A stretch of DNA of 56,540 nucleotides from Lachnotalea sp. AF33-28. GTDB lineage: Bacteria > Bacillota > Clostridia > Lachnospirales > Lachnospiraceae. Numbering within the stretch: the first letter of the stretch is position 1; every line of letters starts with the position of its first letter. The notes beneath the pieces were generated by a model. That model worked only from the letters and a program-made list of their open reading frames with translations, searched no databases and was not told where the DNA came from. A program made the translations under genes and the position numbers. Below are positions 48,701 to 56,540 of the stretch, one piece after another. The stretch lies in contig NZ_QUEE01000021.1 of assembly GCF_003477885.1 (NCBI RefSeq), forward strand, positions 1 through 56,540, written 5' to 3'.

Positions 48701-51595
48701 ATGCCATCACCTTATAAGAACCTGTTTCTTAGACAGTCCTATCTGGACTGCTATACGGAATACGAGAAATCTCTGTGCCAGAACGCTTATGCTCATTGGG
48801 ATTATATTGTGCTCACCGCCTCAAATGAGGCGCAGGCGCAGGCTTATGAACAGCAGATCCGCCATCGGCTAAAGCACGGAAAACTGCCGAAGGAAACGCA
48901 TTATGCGGTGCTGCCCGATCCGGACGGAAAACGTGTGGGTTCCGGGGGAGCCACGCTGAATGTGATGAGGTATATTGCCGGAAGGGAAAATACCACGGAC
49001 TTTACAGGAAGGAAGATACTGGTGATCCATTCCGGAGGTGACTCCAAGCGGGTGCCGCAGTATTCCGCCTGCGGCAAACTGTTCAGCCCGGTGCCGCGCA
49101 CGCTGCCGGACGGGCGGCGTTCCACGCTGTTTGACGAATACATCATCTGCATGTCCAGCGTTCCGTCGCGCATGACGGACGGCATGCTGGTATGCTCCGG
49201 AGATGTGCTCCTTCTGTTTAACCCTCTGCAGATCGACTGCTATTGTGATGGGGCGGTAGCGCTTTCTATTAAGGAAGACGTGGAAACTGGCAAGGACCAC
49301 GGGGTATTTTTAGGCGATGCGGACGGAAATGTGGGGCGTTTCCTGCATAAGCAGACGGTGGAGAAGCTGACGCAGATGGGCGCGGTGGATGCCCATCACA
49401 ATGTCAACATCGACATCGGCGCGGTCATATTAAACAGCCGCATGCTCAACGGTCTGTATGAGCTGATCCGCACGCCAGAGCAGTTTAGAGACCTTGTGAA
49501 CGAACATGTCAGACTTTCTTTTTATGCCGATTTTCTGTATCCGCTGGCCTCTGAATCCACGCTGGAGGAATATTATAAAGAGATTCCGGAAGGGGAGTTT
49601 TCGGATGAGCTTACCGCTGCGCGCACGAGATTATGGGAGATTCTGCATCCTTACCGCATGAAGCTGATCCGCTTTTCTCCCGCGGCATTTATCCATTTCG
49701 GGACGACCAGGGAGCTGCTTTCACTGGTGACAGAGGAAATGGATGCCTATAAATTCCTGGACTGGTCCGGCAGGGTCAATACCAACAGCATGAGTACGCG
49801 GTATGCGGCCAGCAACAGCTATATCTGTAAGGACGCCGCAATCGGAGACGGCAGCTATATTGAGGACAGCTGGATTGACGAGAAAACGGTGATCGGAAAA
49901 AGGTGTGTGATCTCCGGCGTCACGTTGAAAAATGCTGTTGTTAAGGATAACACGGTGCTGCACGGATTGAAGCTTGCGGATGGAAGATTTGCGGTTCGGA
50001 TGTACGGTGTAGATGATAATCCGAAAGAATGCCGGCTGTTTGGCCGCGAGCTTTCAGAGCCTCTGTGGACAGCTCCTCTGTATCCGGTCTGCGATACCAT
50101 GGAGGAGGCGGTAACAAAGACGCTTAAAGGCGGAATGTCTGCGGAGATGATCAGCCTGAAGGACAGCTTCAACCGGGCGGATGTGACGGCGATCCTGCCT
50201 TGGCAGAGCAAGCTGGATGATAAGGTGAGAGTGGAATCCCTGCTGTGCGCCATCGACAGCCGCGTGCCTGTCAAAGAAGCTGTGAAAGTGTTCCACAGAG
50301 GCATCTCAGAGCGCGCAAAGGCGGAACTGCTGCAGGAGGCAGAACGCCTGTCTGTGGATGAGCTGGAACAGTTTTCCAGAAAAATCCGCATCTATTATTA
50401 TCTGTCCAGATTGGTGGATCGGGACAGAATGTCCGATCTCTGCTTTGGAACCATCTGTGATGCTATACTTGGCGCGGCGGTCAGGGGGACCGTTTATAAC
50501 CCTGAATACCGCATTGAAAAGGATGAGGTGGTTACAAGGCTGCCTGTCCGTGTAAATTGGGGCGGCGGCTGGTCGGATACCCCTCCCTACTGTATGGAAC
50601 ACGGCGGCATGGTATTGAATGCGGCGATCACGCTGGATGGGCGTTTTCCCATTGAGGTGGTGCTGCGCAGAGTGCCGGGCAGCAGGATTGTGCTGGCCAG
50701 CGCGGACAACGGTTCTTACAAAGAGTTTACCGAGATTGCCCAGCTTCAGGACTGCCGCAATCCAAGCGATGTCTTCGCGCTGCACAAAGCGGCTCTGATT
50801 GCCTGCGGCGTTATTCCCTATAAGGATGCAATCAGCGTGGAGGAGATCACCGGACGCCTGGGCGGCGGCCTGTATCTGTCCACACAGGTGATTAACATAC
50901 CAAGAGGCAGCGGTCTGGGTACCAGCTCGATTCTGGCGGGGGCCTGTGTGAAGGGAATTTATGAATTTTTGGGTGTGCAGATCAGCGAAAACGATCTCTA
51001 TAACCGGGTGCTGTGCATGGAGCAGATCATGTCGACCGGAGGCGGCTGGCAGGATCAGGTGGGCGGACTGGCCCGGGGAATCAAGATGGTCACCGCCGAG
51101 CCCGGACTGAAGCAGAAGGTAACCTGCACACCTGTCAATATCAGCGAGGCAGCTCTTAAAGAACTGGATGAACGATTTGCGGTCATTTATACCGGCCAGA
51201 GGAGGCTGGCGCGCAACCTGCTAAGAGAGGTGGTCGGCAGATATATCGGAGCAAACCCTACGTCCCTGGAAGTGCTCTATGAGATTCAGCGGATCGCGGT
51301 ACTGATGCGCTTTGAGCTGGAGAAGGGCAATGTGGACGGCTTTGCAAAACTGCTAAGCGAGCATTGGGAGCTTTCCAAAAAGCTGGACAGCGGTTGTACC
51401 AATACCTGTATCGATCAGATATTCCTGGCAATCGACGATCTGATTGACGGCAAGATGATCTGTGGGGCCGGCGGAGGCGGGTTTCTCCAGGTGATATTGA
51501 AAAAGGGAATCGGTATAGAGGAATTAAAAGAACGGCTCAATGAAGTGTTTGCGGATTCCGGTGTAGGAGCCTGGAACTGCAGCTTCTGGTGCTGA
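48701..51595 (+). CDS. fkp: Bifunctional fucokinase / L-fucose-1-phosphate guanylyltransferase (FKP-like)
   Basis: A 964-residue fusion enzyme. The N-terminal ~430 residues are a sugar nucleotidyltransferase (VLPDPDGKRVGSGGATLNVM; ILVIHSGGDSKRVP), followed by a beta-helix-like segment (SYIEDSWIDEKTVIGKRCVISGVTLKNAVVKDNTVLHG). The C-terminal ~370 residues are a GHMP kinase (RLPVRVNWGGGWSDTPPYC; IPRGSGLGTSSILAG; GKMICGAGGGGFLQ). In Bacteroides, FKP converts salvaged L-fucose to GDP-fucose for surface glycans. No fucosyltransferase or fucose transporter is in the window, so the end use is unknown. It has its own promoter and is followed at 19 nt by a serine hydrolase gene. Confidence 0.9.
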   Translation: MPSPYKNLFLRQSYLDCYTEYEKSLCQNAYAHWDYIVLTASNEAQAQAYEQQIRHRLKHGKLPKETHYAVLPDPDGKRVGSGGATLNVMRYIAGRENTTDFTGRKILVIHSGGDSKRVPQYSACGKLFSPVPRTLPDGRRSTLFDEYIICMSSVPSRMTDGMLVCSGDVLLLFNPLQIDCYCDGAVALSIKEDVETGKDHGVFLGDADGNVGRFLHKQTVEKLTQMGAVDAHHNVNIDIGAVILNSRMLNGLYELIRTPEQFRDLVNEHVRLSFYADFLYPLASESTLEEYYKEIPEGEFSDELTAARTRLWEILHPYRMKLIRFSPAAFIHFGTTRELLSLVTEEMDAYKFLDWSGRVNTNSMSTRYAASNSYICKDAAIGDGSYIEDSWIDEKTVIGKRCVISGVTLKNAVVKDNTVLHGLKLADGRFAVRMYGVDDNPKECRLFGRELSEPLWTAPLYPVCDTMEEAVTKTLKGGMSAEMISLKDSFNRADVTAILPWQSKLDDKVRVESLLCAIDSRVPVKEAVKVFHRGISERAKAELLQEAERLSVDELEQFSRKIRIYYYLSRLVDRDRMSDLCFGTICDAILGAAVRGTVYNPEYRIEKDEVVTRLPVRVNWGGGWSDTPPYCMEHGGMVLNAAITLDGRFPIEVVLRRVPGSRIVLASADNGSYKEFTEIAQLQDCRNPSDVFALHKAALIACGVIPYKDAISVEEITGRLGGGLYLSTQVINIPRGSGLGTSSILAGACVKGIYEFLGVQISENDLYNRVLCMEQIMSTGGGWQDQVGGLARGIKMVTAEPGLKQKVTCTPVNISEAALKELDERFAVIYTGQRRLARNLLREVVGRYIGANPTSLEVLYEIQRIAVLMRFELEKGNVDGFAKLLSEHWELSKKLDSGCTNTCIDQIFLAIDDLIDGKMICGAGGGGFLQVILKKGIGIEELKERLNEVFADSGVGAWNCSFWC

Positions 51596-51614
51596 ATCAG
51601 GGAGGCTTTATCGT

Positions 51615-52799
51615 ATGAACATCCATCATCTGGACTATTTGAGACATGTTCTGGATCAGGAAGTGGAGAGGGACGAAGTGAAGGGCGCTGCTGCAAGCGT
51701 GATATATAAGGGCAGGGAAGTGTACCGTTACAGTGCCGGCTGTGCGGATACGAAGAAGGGGACGCCGATGAAGGAAGATACTATCATACGGTTGTTTTCC
51801 ATGAGCAAGCCCGTCACGTCGGCAGCCGCGATGATTTTATATGAGCGCGGAATGCTGGATCTGTTTACGCCTGTGAGCGAATATCTGGAGGATTTCGAAG
51901 ACCAGAAAGTATATACAATAGACGGACTTGTGGACGCAGACCGGCCGATCCTTGTCCGGGACCTGCTCAATATGACTTCACCGATTCCATATCCGGACGC
52001 TAGCGAAGGCAATTGGACGGGAAACCGTGTCCACGAGTATTTTGAACAGATCAAGGCGGAAATGAGAGAGGGAAAGGAAACCTCCACAAGAGATTTCGTT
52101 GTCGGCTTAAGCCATATTCCGATGGCGTTTCAGCCGGGAGACCATTGGATGTACAGCGTGTCCGCCGATATCCTGGGCGCGGTGATCGAAGCGATTGCGG
52201 GACAGAGCTTCGGAAGCTTTCTGAAGCAGGAAATATTTGATCCCCTGGGAATGGTGGATACCGGGTTTTATGTGCCTCCGGAAAAAACAGACCGGTTTGC
52301 GGAGGCATTCCGCTACGATCAGCAGCAGGGGAAGCTGGTGCATTATGAGGATCTGCATCTGTGCGTAGGGGACTGGCTGTCTGCGCCTGCCTTTGAGTCC
52401 GGCGGGGCGGGACTGGTCTCCACCATGTGTGATATGACAAAGTTTGCGCTGATGCTTTTGGGCGGCGGCAGCTATGAGGGAAGAAGAATTCTGGGCCCGA
52501 GGACGGTCAGATTCATGCGGACCGGACAGCTGACTAAAGAGCAGAGTGTTACCACTAACTGGGAAAGCTGCTGGGGTTATGGCTACGGCAATCTGATGAG
52601 AACAATGGAAGATCCGGCACAGGCCGGCTCGAACTGCAGTGTCGGAGAATTTGGCTGGGACGGCTGGATGGGCAATTATTTCTTTATGGATCCGGCGGAT
52701 GACCTGGTATTCTTTCATTTTATTCAGGCAGCGGACAGCCCCGTCATACAGAGAAACCGCAGGAAGATGCGTCAGATTGTATACGGAGCTCTGGAATAA
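51615..52799 (+). CDS. Serine hydrolase, class C beta-lactamase/esterase family
   Basis: A 394-residue protein of the beta-lactamase-related family without a signal peptide, so it is probably a cytoplasmic esterase or peptidase rather than a secreted beta-lactamase. SxxK is at SMSK (Ser62) in RLFSMSKPVTSAAAMILYERG; the Tyr motif is in HWMYSVSADILGAVIEAIAG; the C-terminal region has GWDGWMGNYFFMDPADDLVF in place of a KTG box. It starts 19 nt after fkp (AGGGAGGCTTTATCGT) and precedes alaX. Substrate unknown. Confidence 0.88.
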   Translation: MNIHHLDYLRHVLDQEVERDEVKGAAASVIYKGREVYRYSAGCADTKKGTPMKEDTIIRLFSMSKPVTSAAAMILYERGMLDLFTPVSEYLEDFEDQKVYTIDGLVDADRPILVRDLLNMTSPIPYPDASEGNWTGNRVHEYFEQIKAEMREGKETSTRDFVVGLSHIPMAFQPGDHWMYSVSADILGAVIEAIAGQSFGSFLKQEIFDPLGMVDTGFYVPPEKTDRFAEAFRYDQQQGKLVHYEDLHLCVGDWLSAPAFESGGAGLVSTMCDMTKFALMLLGGGSYEGRRILGPRTVRFMRTGQLTKEQSVTTNWESCWGYGYGNLMRTMEDPAQAGSNCSVGEFGWDGWMGNYFFMDPADDLVFFHFIQAADSPVIQRNRRKMRQIVYGALE

Positions 52800-52838
52800 T
52801 ATAAGGTGCAGCAATTTTTAGATAAGGAACGGTAAGGT

Positions 52839-54014
52839 ATGACAGAAAAATTATATTACGCGGACAGCCACTTAGACTCCATGGAGGCTGTTGTCCTTAG
52901 GTGTGAAGAGGCAGAAAACAGGTTTGCGGTAATACTGGACAGAACCGTATTTTTTCCGGAAGGAGGGGGACAGCCGGCCGACACCGGTACAATAGACGGT
53001 ATAAGAGTGACCGATGTGCAAGAACAGGATGGGTTGATCCGCCACATGCTGACAGATCCGGTCGCTGTGGGCAGTCAGGTGATCGGCCGCCTGGACTGGG
53101 GCCGGAGATTTTCATGCATGCAGAATCACAGCGGTGAGCACATTGTTTCAGGACTGGTACACAGCCGCTTTGGTTACAGCAATGTGGGCTTCCATATGGG
53201 AAGCGAGGCAATCACGATGGATTTTAACGGCGCAATAACGGCAGAGGAGCTTAGGGAAATCGAACTGCAGGCGAACCGTACCGTCACGGCTAATCTTCGT
53301 ATAACCGCCGCTTTTCCCGAACCGGATGAACTGGCATCTATGGAATACCGCAGTAAAATTGAAATTGACGGTCCGGTCAGAATCGTAACGATACCGGGAA
53401 TCGACCGGTGTGCCTGCTGCGCCCCCCATGTCAGTTGTACAGGTGAAATCGGCATCATAAAGATAACCGGAAGCGAGAGATACAAGGGCGGAACCAGAGT
53501 GAGCATGCTCTGCGGATTCAGAGCGCTTAAGGACTATGATAAGCGAAGCGGACAGATCGCCGCGCTGTCCGTCCGTCTTTCTTCAAAGCCGGATTACGTG
53601 ACAGAAGCGGTGGAGCGCCTCATGGCGGAGATGGAAGTTCTTAAGGAGAAAAAGGACCATCTGCAGAGGGAACTGTATGCTTGCAAGGCTGAGAATGAGA
53701 CAGCGGGCAGGAAGAACGTACTGGCTATAGAGACAGATCTGACCCCCGCAGAGATTAGATTTCTGGCGAATGCCTATATGGAACGTCTGGAAGGGACTGC
53801 CGCTGTCTTTTCCGGCAATGAACAGCAGGGGTACCAGTATGTGATCGGGAGCGGTAATCTGGACTGCCGGGAACTCGGAAAATCTTGTAACAGTGCTTTA
53901 AACGGCCGCGGCGGCGGGGCGGCACAGATGGTGCAGGGATCTGTGAAGGCAGGCCGGGAAAAGATAGAACAATGGTTTGCTGATGCAGTGCAGGACAGGC
54001 ACATGTCAGAATAA
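52839..54014 (+). CDS. Alanyl-tRNA editing protein (AlaX-L type)
   Basis: A 391-residue free-standing editing factor that hydrolyses Ser- or Gly-mischarged tRNA-Ala. The zinc site is NHSGEHIVSGL (HxxxH) with the later CACCAPHVSCTG (CxxxH). The N-terminus resembles the beta-barrel of AlaRS (FPEGGGQPADTGTIDG), and the C-terminal half has a coiled coil (EVLKEKKDHLQRELYACKAE) and a DHHA1-type end (NGRGGGAAQMVQGSV), which marks the long form. TAAGGAACGGTAAGGT precedes the ATG. It follows the serine hydrolase gene at 39 nt; a GC-rich terminator follows. Confidence 0.93.
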   Translation: MTEKLYYADSHLDSMEAVVLRCEEAENRFAVILDRTVFFPEGGGQPADTGTIDGIRVTDVQEQDGLIRHMLTDPVAVGSQVIGRLDWGRRFSCMQNHSGEHIVSGLVHSRFGYSNVGFHMGSEAITMDFNGAITAEELREIELQANRTVTANLRITAAFPEPDELASMEYRSKIEIDGPVRIVTIPGIDRCACCAPHVSCTGEIGIIKITGSERYKGGTRVSMLCGFRALKDYDKRSGQIAALSVRLSSKPDYVTEAVERLMAEMEVLKEKKDHLQRELYACKAENETAGRKNVLAIETDLTPAEIRFLANAYMERLEGTAAVFSGNEQQGYQYVIGSGNLDCRELGKSCNSALNGRGGGAAQMVQGSVKAGREKIEQWFADAVQDRHMSE

Positions 54015-54018
54015 AGAT

Positions 54019-54063
54019 GGGGCGGCCGCCCGCTGCGATGTATCACAGCATGCGGCCGCCCCC
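54019..54063. terminator. GC-rich bidirectional terminator
   Basis: GGGGCGGCCGC (54019-54029) pairs perfectly with GCGGCCGCCCC (54052-54062) between the convergent alaX and nitroreductase genes. Confidence 0.75.
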
Positions 54064-54080
54064 TTATTCGTTTTGAAAGG

Positions 54081-54941
54081 TCAAACAAGACAGTAAGCAA
54101 TGATTTGACAGCCGTCCGGTATATCATAATGCTTCTGCGGCTCGCCGAATATCCATTTCGGTTCGTCAGGGCGTCTCTGGGACAGTACGGCAGCAAAGTT
54201 TAACATGACAATTCCCAGATTGAGCCCGGCATTATATTCGTCCGTCATTGCATCCTTTGTTTGAATCAGGACCACGGTCCCCTCGTCCAGGATAAAGCGG
54301 TAAGGCTGGCGGTTTAGATAGGTGGGAGACAGACAGGCGGCATAAAAGGCACGGCGCAGTCCGTTGTCCGCTATGTAAACCGTCAGCTCGGCATTTTCTC
54401 CCCACTCCTGATAATATACCATGTCATTGACGCTAAGCTTTGGCGCAACATGTTCTTCGCGGACCACGATGTTGACATCGGAAGGGCTTTTAATATCCAG
54501 ATGACGAAGCTCCTTTTCACGCTTCCCATATCCATAGGCCAGCAGAGCGACCGGACTTAATTCAGAGTCAATGCACAGCGCTTCCTTCATGGCCTGCGCG
54601 TCCCTGAATGTGAGCCAGCAGCTGTCCAGCCCCATGTCCGCGAGTTTTAACAGCAGGTCTTCGCAGGCGTATCCGGCATTTTCCACATAATGGCCGGCGG
54701 CCTCAGATAGGACCAGGATATAATGAGGAGCTCCGATCACAAAGCCCTTATAGCCGGCGATACCCTCCAGCTTTTTCTGGATAGCGCTGTCATAGAAACG
54801 TATATCCATGGAAAGTGCAGGGGCGAGGCGCCTGCATCCCTGAAAATACTCACGGATTTCTTCCAGCTGATCTGCAGAAACATCTCTGTCTTTAAAATCC
54901 CGTATTGACCTTCTCTGTTCTACCAAAGTAAAATAATCCAT
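54081..54941 (-). CDS. Nitroreductase family protein
   Basis: A 286-residue FMN-binding oxidoreductase-like protein. The N-terminus MDYFTLVEQRRSIRDFKDRDV carries the RRSIR motif that contacts FMN phosphate. It continues with GAPHYILVLSE, then CEDLLLKLADMGLDSCWLTF, typical of the family. It is longer than classic ~200-residue nitroreductases, because a second nitroreductase-like half is present (ADNGLRRAFYAACLSPTYLNRQPYRFIL...AGLNLGIVMLNFAA), as in a group of Clostridia proteins. Start at 54941 with AGGAGGAGG upstream. A promoter lies at 55072-55100, and the two-hairpin element lies between it and the start. Confidence 0.87.
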   Translation of the reverse strand: MDYFTLVEQRRSIRDFKDRDVSADQLEEIREYFQGCRRLAPALSMDIRFYDSAIQKKLEGIAGYKGFVIGAPHYILVLSEAAGHYVENAGYACEDLLLKLADMGLDSCWLTFRDAQAMKEALCIDSELSPVALLAYGYGKREKELRHLDIKSPSDVNIVVREEHVAPKLSVNDMVYYQEWGENAELTVYIADNGLRRAFYAACLSPTYLNRQPYRFILDEGTVVLIQTKDAMTDEYNAGLNLGIVMLNFAAVLSQRRPDEPKWIFGEPQKHYDIPDGCQIIAYCLV

Positions 54942-54954
54942 AGCCAACCTCCTC

Positions 54955-55003
54955 CTGTCACCAGCCGAAGGCTGATGACCTACGCACACTTCAGCGTGCT
55001 TCC
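54955..55003 (-). repeat. Two-hairpin element, nitroreductase leader copy
   Basis: On the minus strand: GGAAGC, stem 1 GCACGCT-ga-AGTGTGC, then stem 2 GTCATCAGCC-ttc-GGCTGGTGAC (54979-54957), then the AGGAGGAGG ribosome binding site. The upper stem is AGCC/GGCT, compared with AACC/GGTT and CGCC/GGCG in the other two gene-associated copies, with the U-G pair kept. No upstream gene ends here, so this copy is purely leader. Confidence 0.82.
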
Positions 55004-55071
55004 TATTTTCTCAATGCAGGAACCGAACTTAAATCGCAGAAAATTGTTGTAAAATTTTTAAATACAGTTCT

Positions 55072-55100
55072 ATTGTATCCCAAGTAAAAAACATTGTCAA
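55072..55100 (-). promoter_or_regulatory. SigA promoter of the nitroreductase gene
   Basis: On the minus strand TTGACA (55100-55095), 17-nt spacer, TACAAT (55077-55072). It gives a leader of ~125 nt containing the two-hairpin element. Confidence 0.75.
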
Positions 55101-55187
55101 TAAAACACAGAGTTCTTTGGGATTTTATCTGATTATTTGTTGAAAATGGCAGTTTTGAAAAGTATGAAAATATTTTTGAAAAATATG

Positions 55188-55216
55188 TTGACATTTGAAA
55201 AAACATAAGATATAAT
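55188..55216 (+). promoter_or_regulatory. Consensus SigA promoter of the tRNA genes
   Basis: TTGACA (55188-55193), 17-nt spacer, TATAAT (55211-55216): both hexamers are perfect. It lies ~38 nt before tRNA-Pro. Confidence 0.9.
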
Positions 55217-55253
55217 CATTCAAGTGTTCAGCAGTGATGCAGGACAACAAAAT

Positions 55254-55327
55254 CGAGGCGTGGCTCAGTTTGGTAGAGCGCCGTGTTCGGGACGCGGAGG
55301 CCGCAAGTTCGAATCTTGTCGCCTCGA
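55254..55327 (+). tRNA. tRNA-Pro (CGG)
   Basis: 74 nt. Acceptor CGAGGCG/CGCCTCG, D arm GCTC/GAGC, anticodon arm CCGTG-TTCGGGA-CGCGG with anticodon CGG, T arm GCAAG-TTCGAAT-CTTGT with one G-T pair, discriminator A. The 3' CCA is not encoded. It is preceded by a consensus promoter and followed at ~100 nt by tRNA-Glu. Confidence 0.95.
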
Positions 55328-55426
55328 TTAAGACAGAAGCAGTTGCATCGCTTTTGCATGGCCCTGCCGGCATACATAGCGCAGGTGTCTATCAGGAGAT
55401 TATTGTTGTTTCCTGATATATGATAT

Positions 55427-55498
55427 GGCTCGTTGGTCAAGCGGTTAAGACGCCGCCCTCTCACGGCGGAAACAGGGGTTCGATTCCCCTACGGGCTA
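55427..55498 (+). tRNA. tRNA-Glu (CTC)
   Basis: 72 nt. Acceptor GGCTCGT pairs with ACGGGCT (two G-T pairs), anticodon arm CCGCC-CTCTCAC-GGCGG with anticodon CTC, T arm AGGGG-TTCGATT-CCCCT, discriminator A. CCA is not encoded. It is probably co-transcribed with tRNA-Pro and ends at the terminator at 55501. Confidence 0.95.
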
Positions 55499-55500
55499 CT

Positions 55501-55530
55501 AAGACTTCGGAAATTTCGAAGTCTTTTTTT
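55501..55530 (+). terminator. Intrinsic terminator after the tRNA genes
   Basis: AAGACTTCG / CGAAGTCTT stem (55501-55509 / 55517-55525) followed by TTTTT. Confidence 0.92.
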
Positions 55531-55569
55531 AATTACATAGGAAATTTCTCCGAACTCTCCTATGTAATT
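55531..55569. repeat. Palindrome AATTACATAGGA / TCCTATGTAATT
   Basis: Perfect 12-bp arms with a 15-nt loop immediately after the tRNA terminator. It shares the CATAGG/CCTATG core with the palindromes at 15148 and 55670. Confidence 0.6.
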
Positions 55570-55621
55570 AAAAAGCCCTCCGGGCAGGAACGCACTGCGG
55601 CGGAATGGAAGGATGTCGCTG

Positions 55622-55695
55622 AAGCGACCCGCCGCAGGCGGAGAATCCCGCGAGCGGGATTCTTTCTTGTTTCATAGAGAAGTATGGCTATGAAA
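55622..55695. repeat. AAGCGACCCGCCGCAGGCG repeat, copy 2, with adjoining palindrome
   Basis: 55622-55640 is identical to 31068-31086; then AATCCCGC/GCGGGATT forms a hairpin and TTCTT follows as in copy 1. Next comes TTTCATAG (55670-55677) and CTATGAAA (55688-55695). The 330-nt stretch 55500-55830 otherwise holds only repeat DNA. Confidence 0.55.
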
Positions 55696-55831
55696 TGAAA
55701 AATGCTCCGCCTGGGACCACATACCTCTCCAAGCGTGAAAATGCTAGAAAAATGTCGAAAGAAAAAAATGGACAAGATTTTTATTTTGATGTATGCTTTT
55801 AATAGAAATTGAGCTTGAGGAGAGGATGCAA

Positions 55832-55966
55832 ATGAAAGCAATAAAGAAAAATATAAGAACAGTGAAGGTACAGAAGGCGGATCTGACAGCTTTGAAATGG
55901 AATAATGAAAGAAAAGAACGTATCTGGAAAAATATAGTTGAAAAACTGGATGGCAGACCGCAATAG
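55832..55966 (+). CDS. Small basic hypothetical protein (44 aa)
   Basis: Starts MKAIKKNIRTVKVQKADLTA and ends in VEKLDGRPQ. GAGGAGAGG lies about 7 nt before the ATG; an in-frame ATG at 55826 is too close to it. The protein is highly basic and probably a single amphipathic helix, with no signal peptide. I recognise no family. It lies upstream of an XRE regulator gene with ~130 nt between them, and the two may form a small accessory module. Confidence 0.45.
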   Translation: MKAIKKNIRTVKVQKADLTALKWNNERKERIWKNIVEKLDGRPQ

Positions 55967-56008
55967 AACGATTTCGATAGTTCTTATTTTTTTATACTCA
56001 ATACTTCG

Positions 56009-56090
56009 CAGATTAGAAGTATATAGTTCACTAAAAGAGATTAAACATCCAAGCGTTTCTGATTAGAATGTAATTATACAGATTAGAAAC
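56009..56090. promoter_or_regulatory. Three CWGATTAGAA repeats before the XRE gene
   Basis: CAGATTAGAA at 56009, CTGATTAGAA at 56059 and CAGATTAGAA at 56079. The outer two flank the start region, and one is part of a CGTTTC...GAAACG palindrome (56054-56091). They are candidate operators for the adjacent regulator. Confidence 0.45.
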
Positions 56091-56100
56091 GAGGATACCT

Positions 56101-56457
56101 ATGATAAAGGAAGAAACGATCATTCAAAAGATCGAAGAAATTTGCTGTGACCAGGGGATTACGAAGTATGAACTATGTACGAAAGCGGATATGAACCAGT
56201 CAACGCTGTCTTCATTCATGAGAAAGAACAGGATGCCGACCATTACAACTCTGGACCGGATCTGCATGGGTTTTGAAATTACTTTATCACAGTTCTTTGC
56301 GGGCATGGGAGAATCCGTGGTAACAGGACCGTATCTGGATCTGACCGGTGATCAGATGGAAATAGTGGATGCATGGAACAGACTGAACGAGGATGAGAAG
56401 CACTATGTCCGGGCATTTATCCTGTCCCTGTCGCGCGACATGGATAAAGCTGAATGA
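56101..56457 (+). CDS. XRE family helix-turn-helix regulator
   Basis: A 118-residue protein with an N-terminal Cro/C1-type HTH: IIQKIEEICCDQGITKYELCTKADMNQSTLSSFMRKNRMPTITTLDRICMGFEITLSQFF (residues ~8-67). The C-terminal part (LTGDQMEIVDAWNRLNEDEKHYVRAFILSL) is a short helical dimerisation-like tail. It is a typical stand-alone regulator in Clostridia. The start ATG follows ACGAGGATACCT. Repeated CWGATTAGAA sites just upstream suggest autoregulation. The remaining 83 bases of the window contain only a TTCAACAGG/CCTATTGAA palindrome (56498-56524). Confidence 0.88.
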   Translation: MIKEETIIQKIEEICCDQGITKYELCTKADMNQSTLSSFMRKNRMPTITTLDRICMGFEITLSQFFAGMGESVVTGPYLDLTGDQMEIVDAWNRLNEDEKHYVRAFILSLSRDMDKAE

Positions 56458-56540
56458 ACAATTGCGGCAAGTGCGATCCAAAGCAGAGCGTTTATTGTTC
56501 AACAGGCTGCAATTTCCTATTGAATAAAAAAGTGCTTGCA

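Noticed and set aside
55420..55677. An 85-codon frame over the tRNA-Glu gene
   Set aside because: It is the tRNA, terminator and repeat DNA read as protein.

Overview
This window looks like a chromosomal segment of a Clostridia member of the family Lachnospiraceae (Firmicutes/Bacillota). The basis is Bacillota synteny blocks (yicC-remA-gmk-rpoZ; rpmB-asp23-fakA-recG; ytfI-gerW), a spore-associated gerW gene, strong GGAGG ribosome binding sites, SigA-type promoters with 17-bp spacers, a CIRCE element, and short Lachnospiraceae-type proteins of unknown function. Species cannot be named from the sequence alone.

Layout. 1-7.0 kb: two FAD oxidoreductases, then a proline/folate cluster in which proB and proA are separated by a patatin-like lipase, a DUF896 protein and 5-formyl-THF cyclo-ligase. 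7.0-13.8 kb: a divergent AraC regulator and three cytoplasmic carbohydrate-active enzymes (GH88 unsaturated glucuronyl hydrolase, DUF2264 protein, GH106-like hydrolase) for imported uronic-acid-containing oligosaccharides. 14-19.6 kb: Fic protein, CIRCE-associated htpG, a DUF5721-like protein and M18 aminopeptidase. 19.7-21.7 kb: a decayed, defence-island-like locus (DUF1016 nuclease, DUF3696-type ATPase and two partners, all broken). 21.7-30.7 kb: a housekeeping run, yicC-remA-gmk-rpoZ-rimO-pgsA-cinA, then two unknowns, ytfI (DUF2953) and gerW. 31-35.4 kb: MarR regulator and a heterodimeric ABC exporter. 35.5-36.7 kb: DUF3795 and DUF1697 proteins. 36.8-41.7 kb: a small lipoprotein, an OmpR-type two-component system and an FtsX-type ABC transporter with matching operators. 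41.9-46.6 kb: rpmB, asp23, fakA, recG. 46.6-54.9 kb: nucleoside phosphorylase, NERD-HRDC protein, bifunctional fucokinase/GDP-fucose pyrophosphorylase, serine hydrolase, AlaX editing protein, nitroreductase. 55.2-56.5 kb: tRNA-Pro, tRNA-Glu, a small protein and an XRE regulator.

The most interesting signal is not a gene. A two-hairpin element of about 50 nt sits immediately upstream of the Shine-Dalgarno sequence of three unrelated genes (proA, gerW, nitroreductase). Its second stem shows compensatory base changes around a conserved U-G wobble. In the two intercistronic copies its first hairpin supplies the stop codon of the upstream gene, so both upstream proteins end in Glu-Ala-His. The same core lies inside two ~225-bp palindromic MITE-like elements (about 18.0 and 37.1 kb), and shorter relatives of these elements are scattered through the window. 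A second structured leader, present as a tandem duplicate, precedes the yicC-gmk-rpoZ operon and starts close to its promoter.
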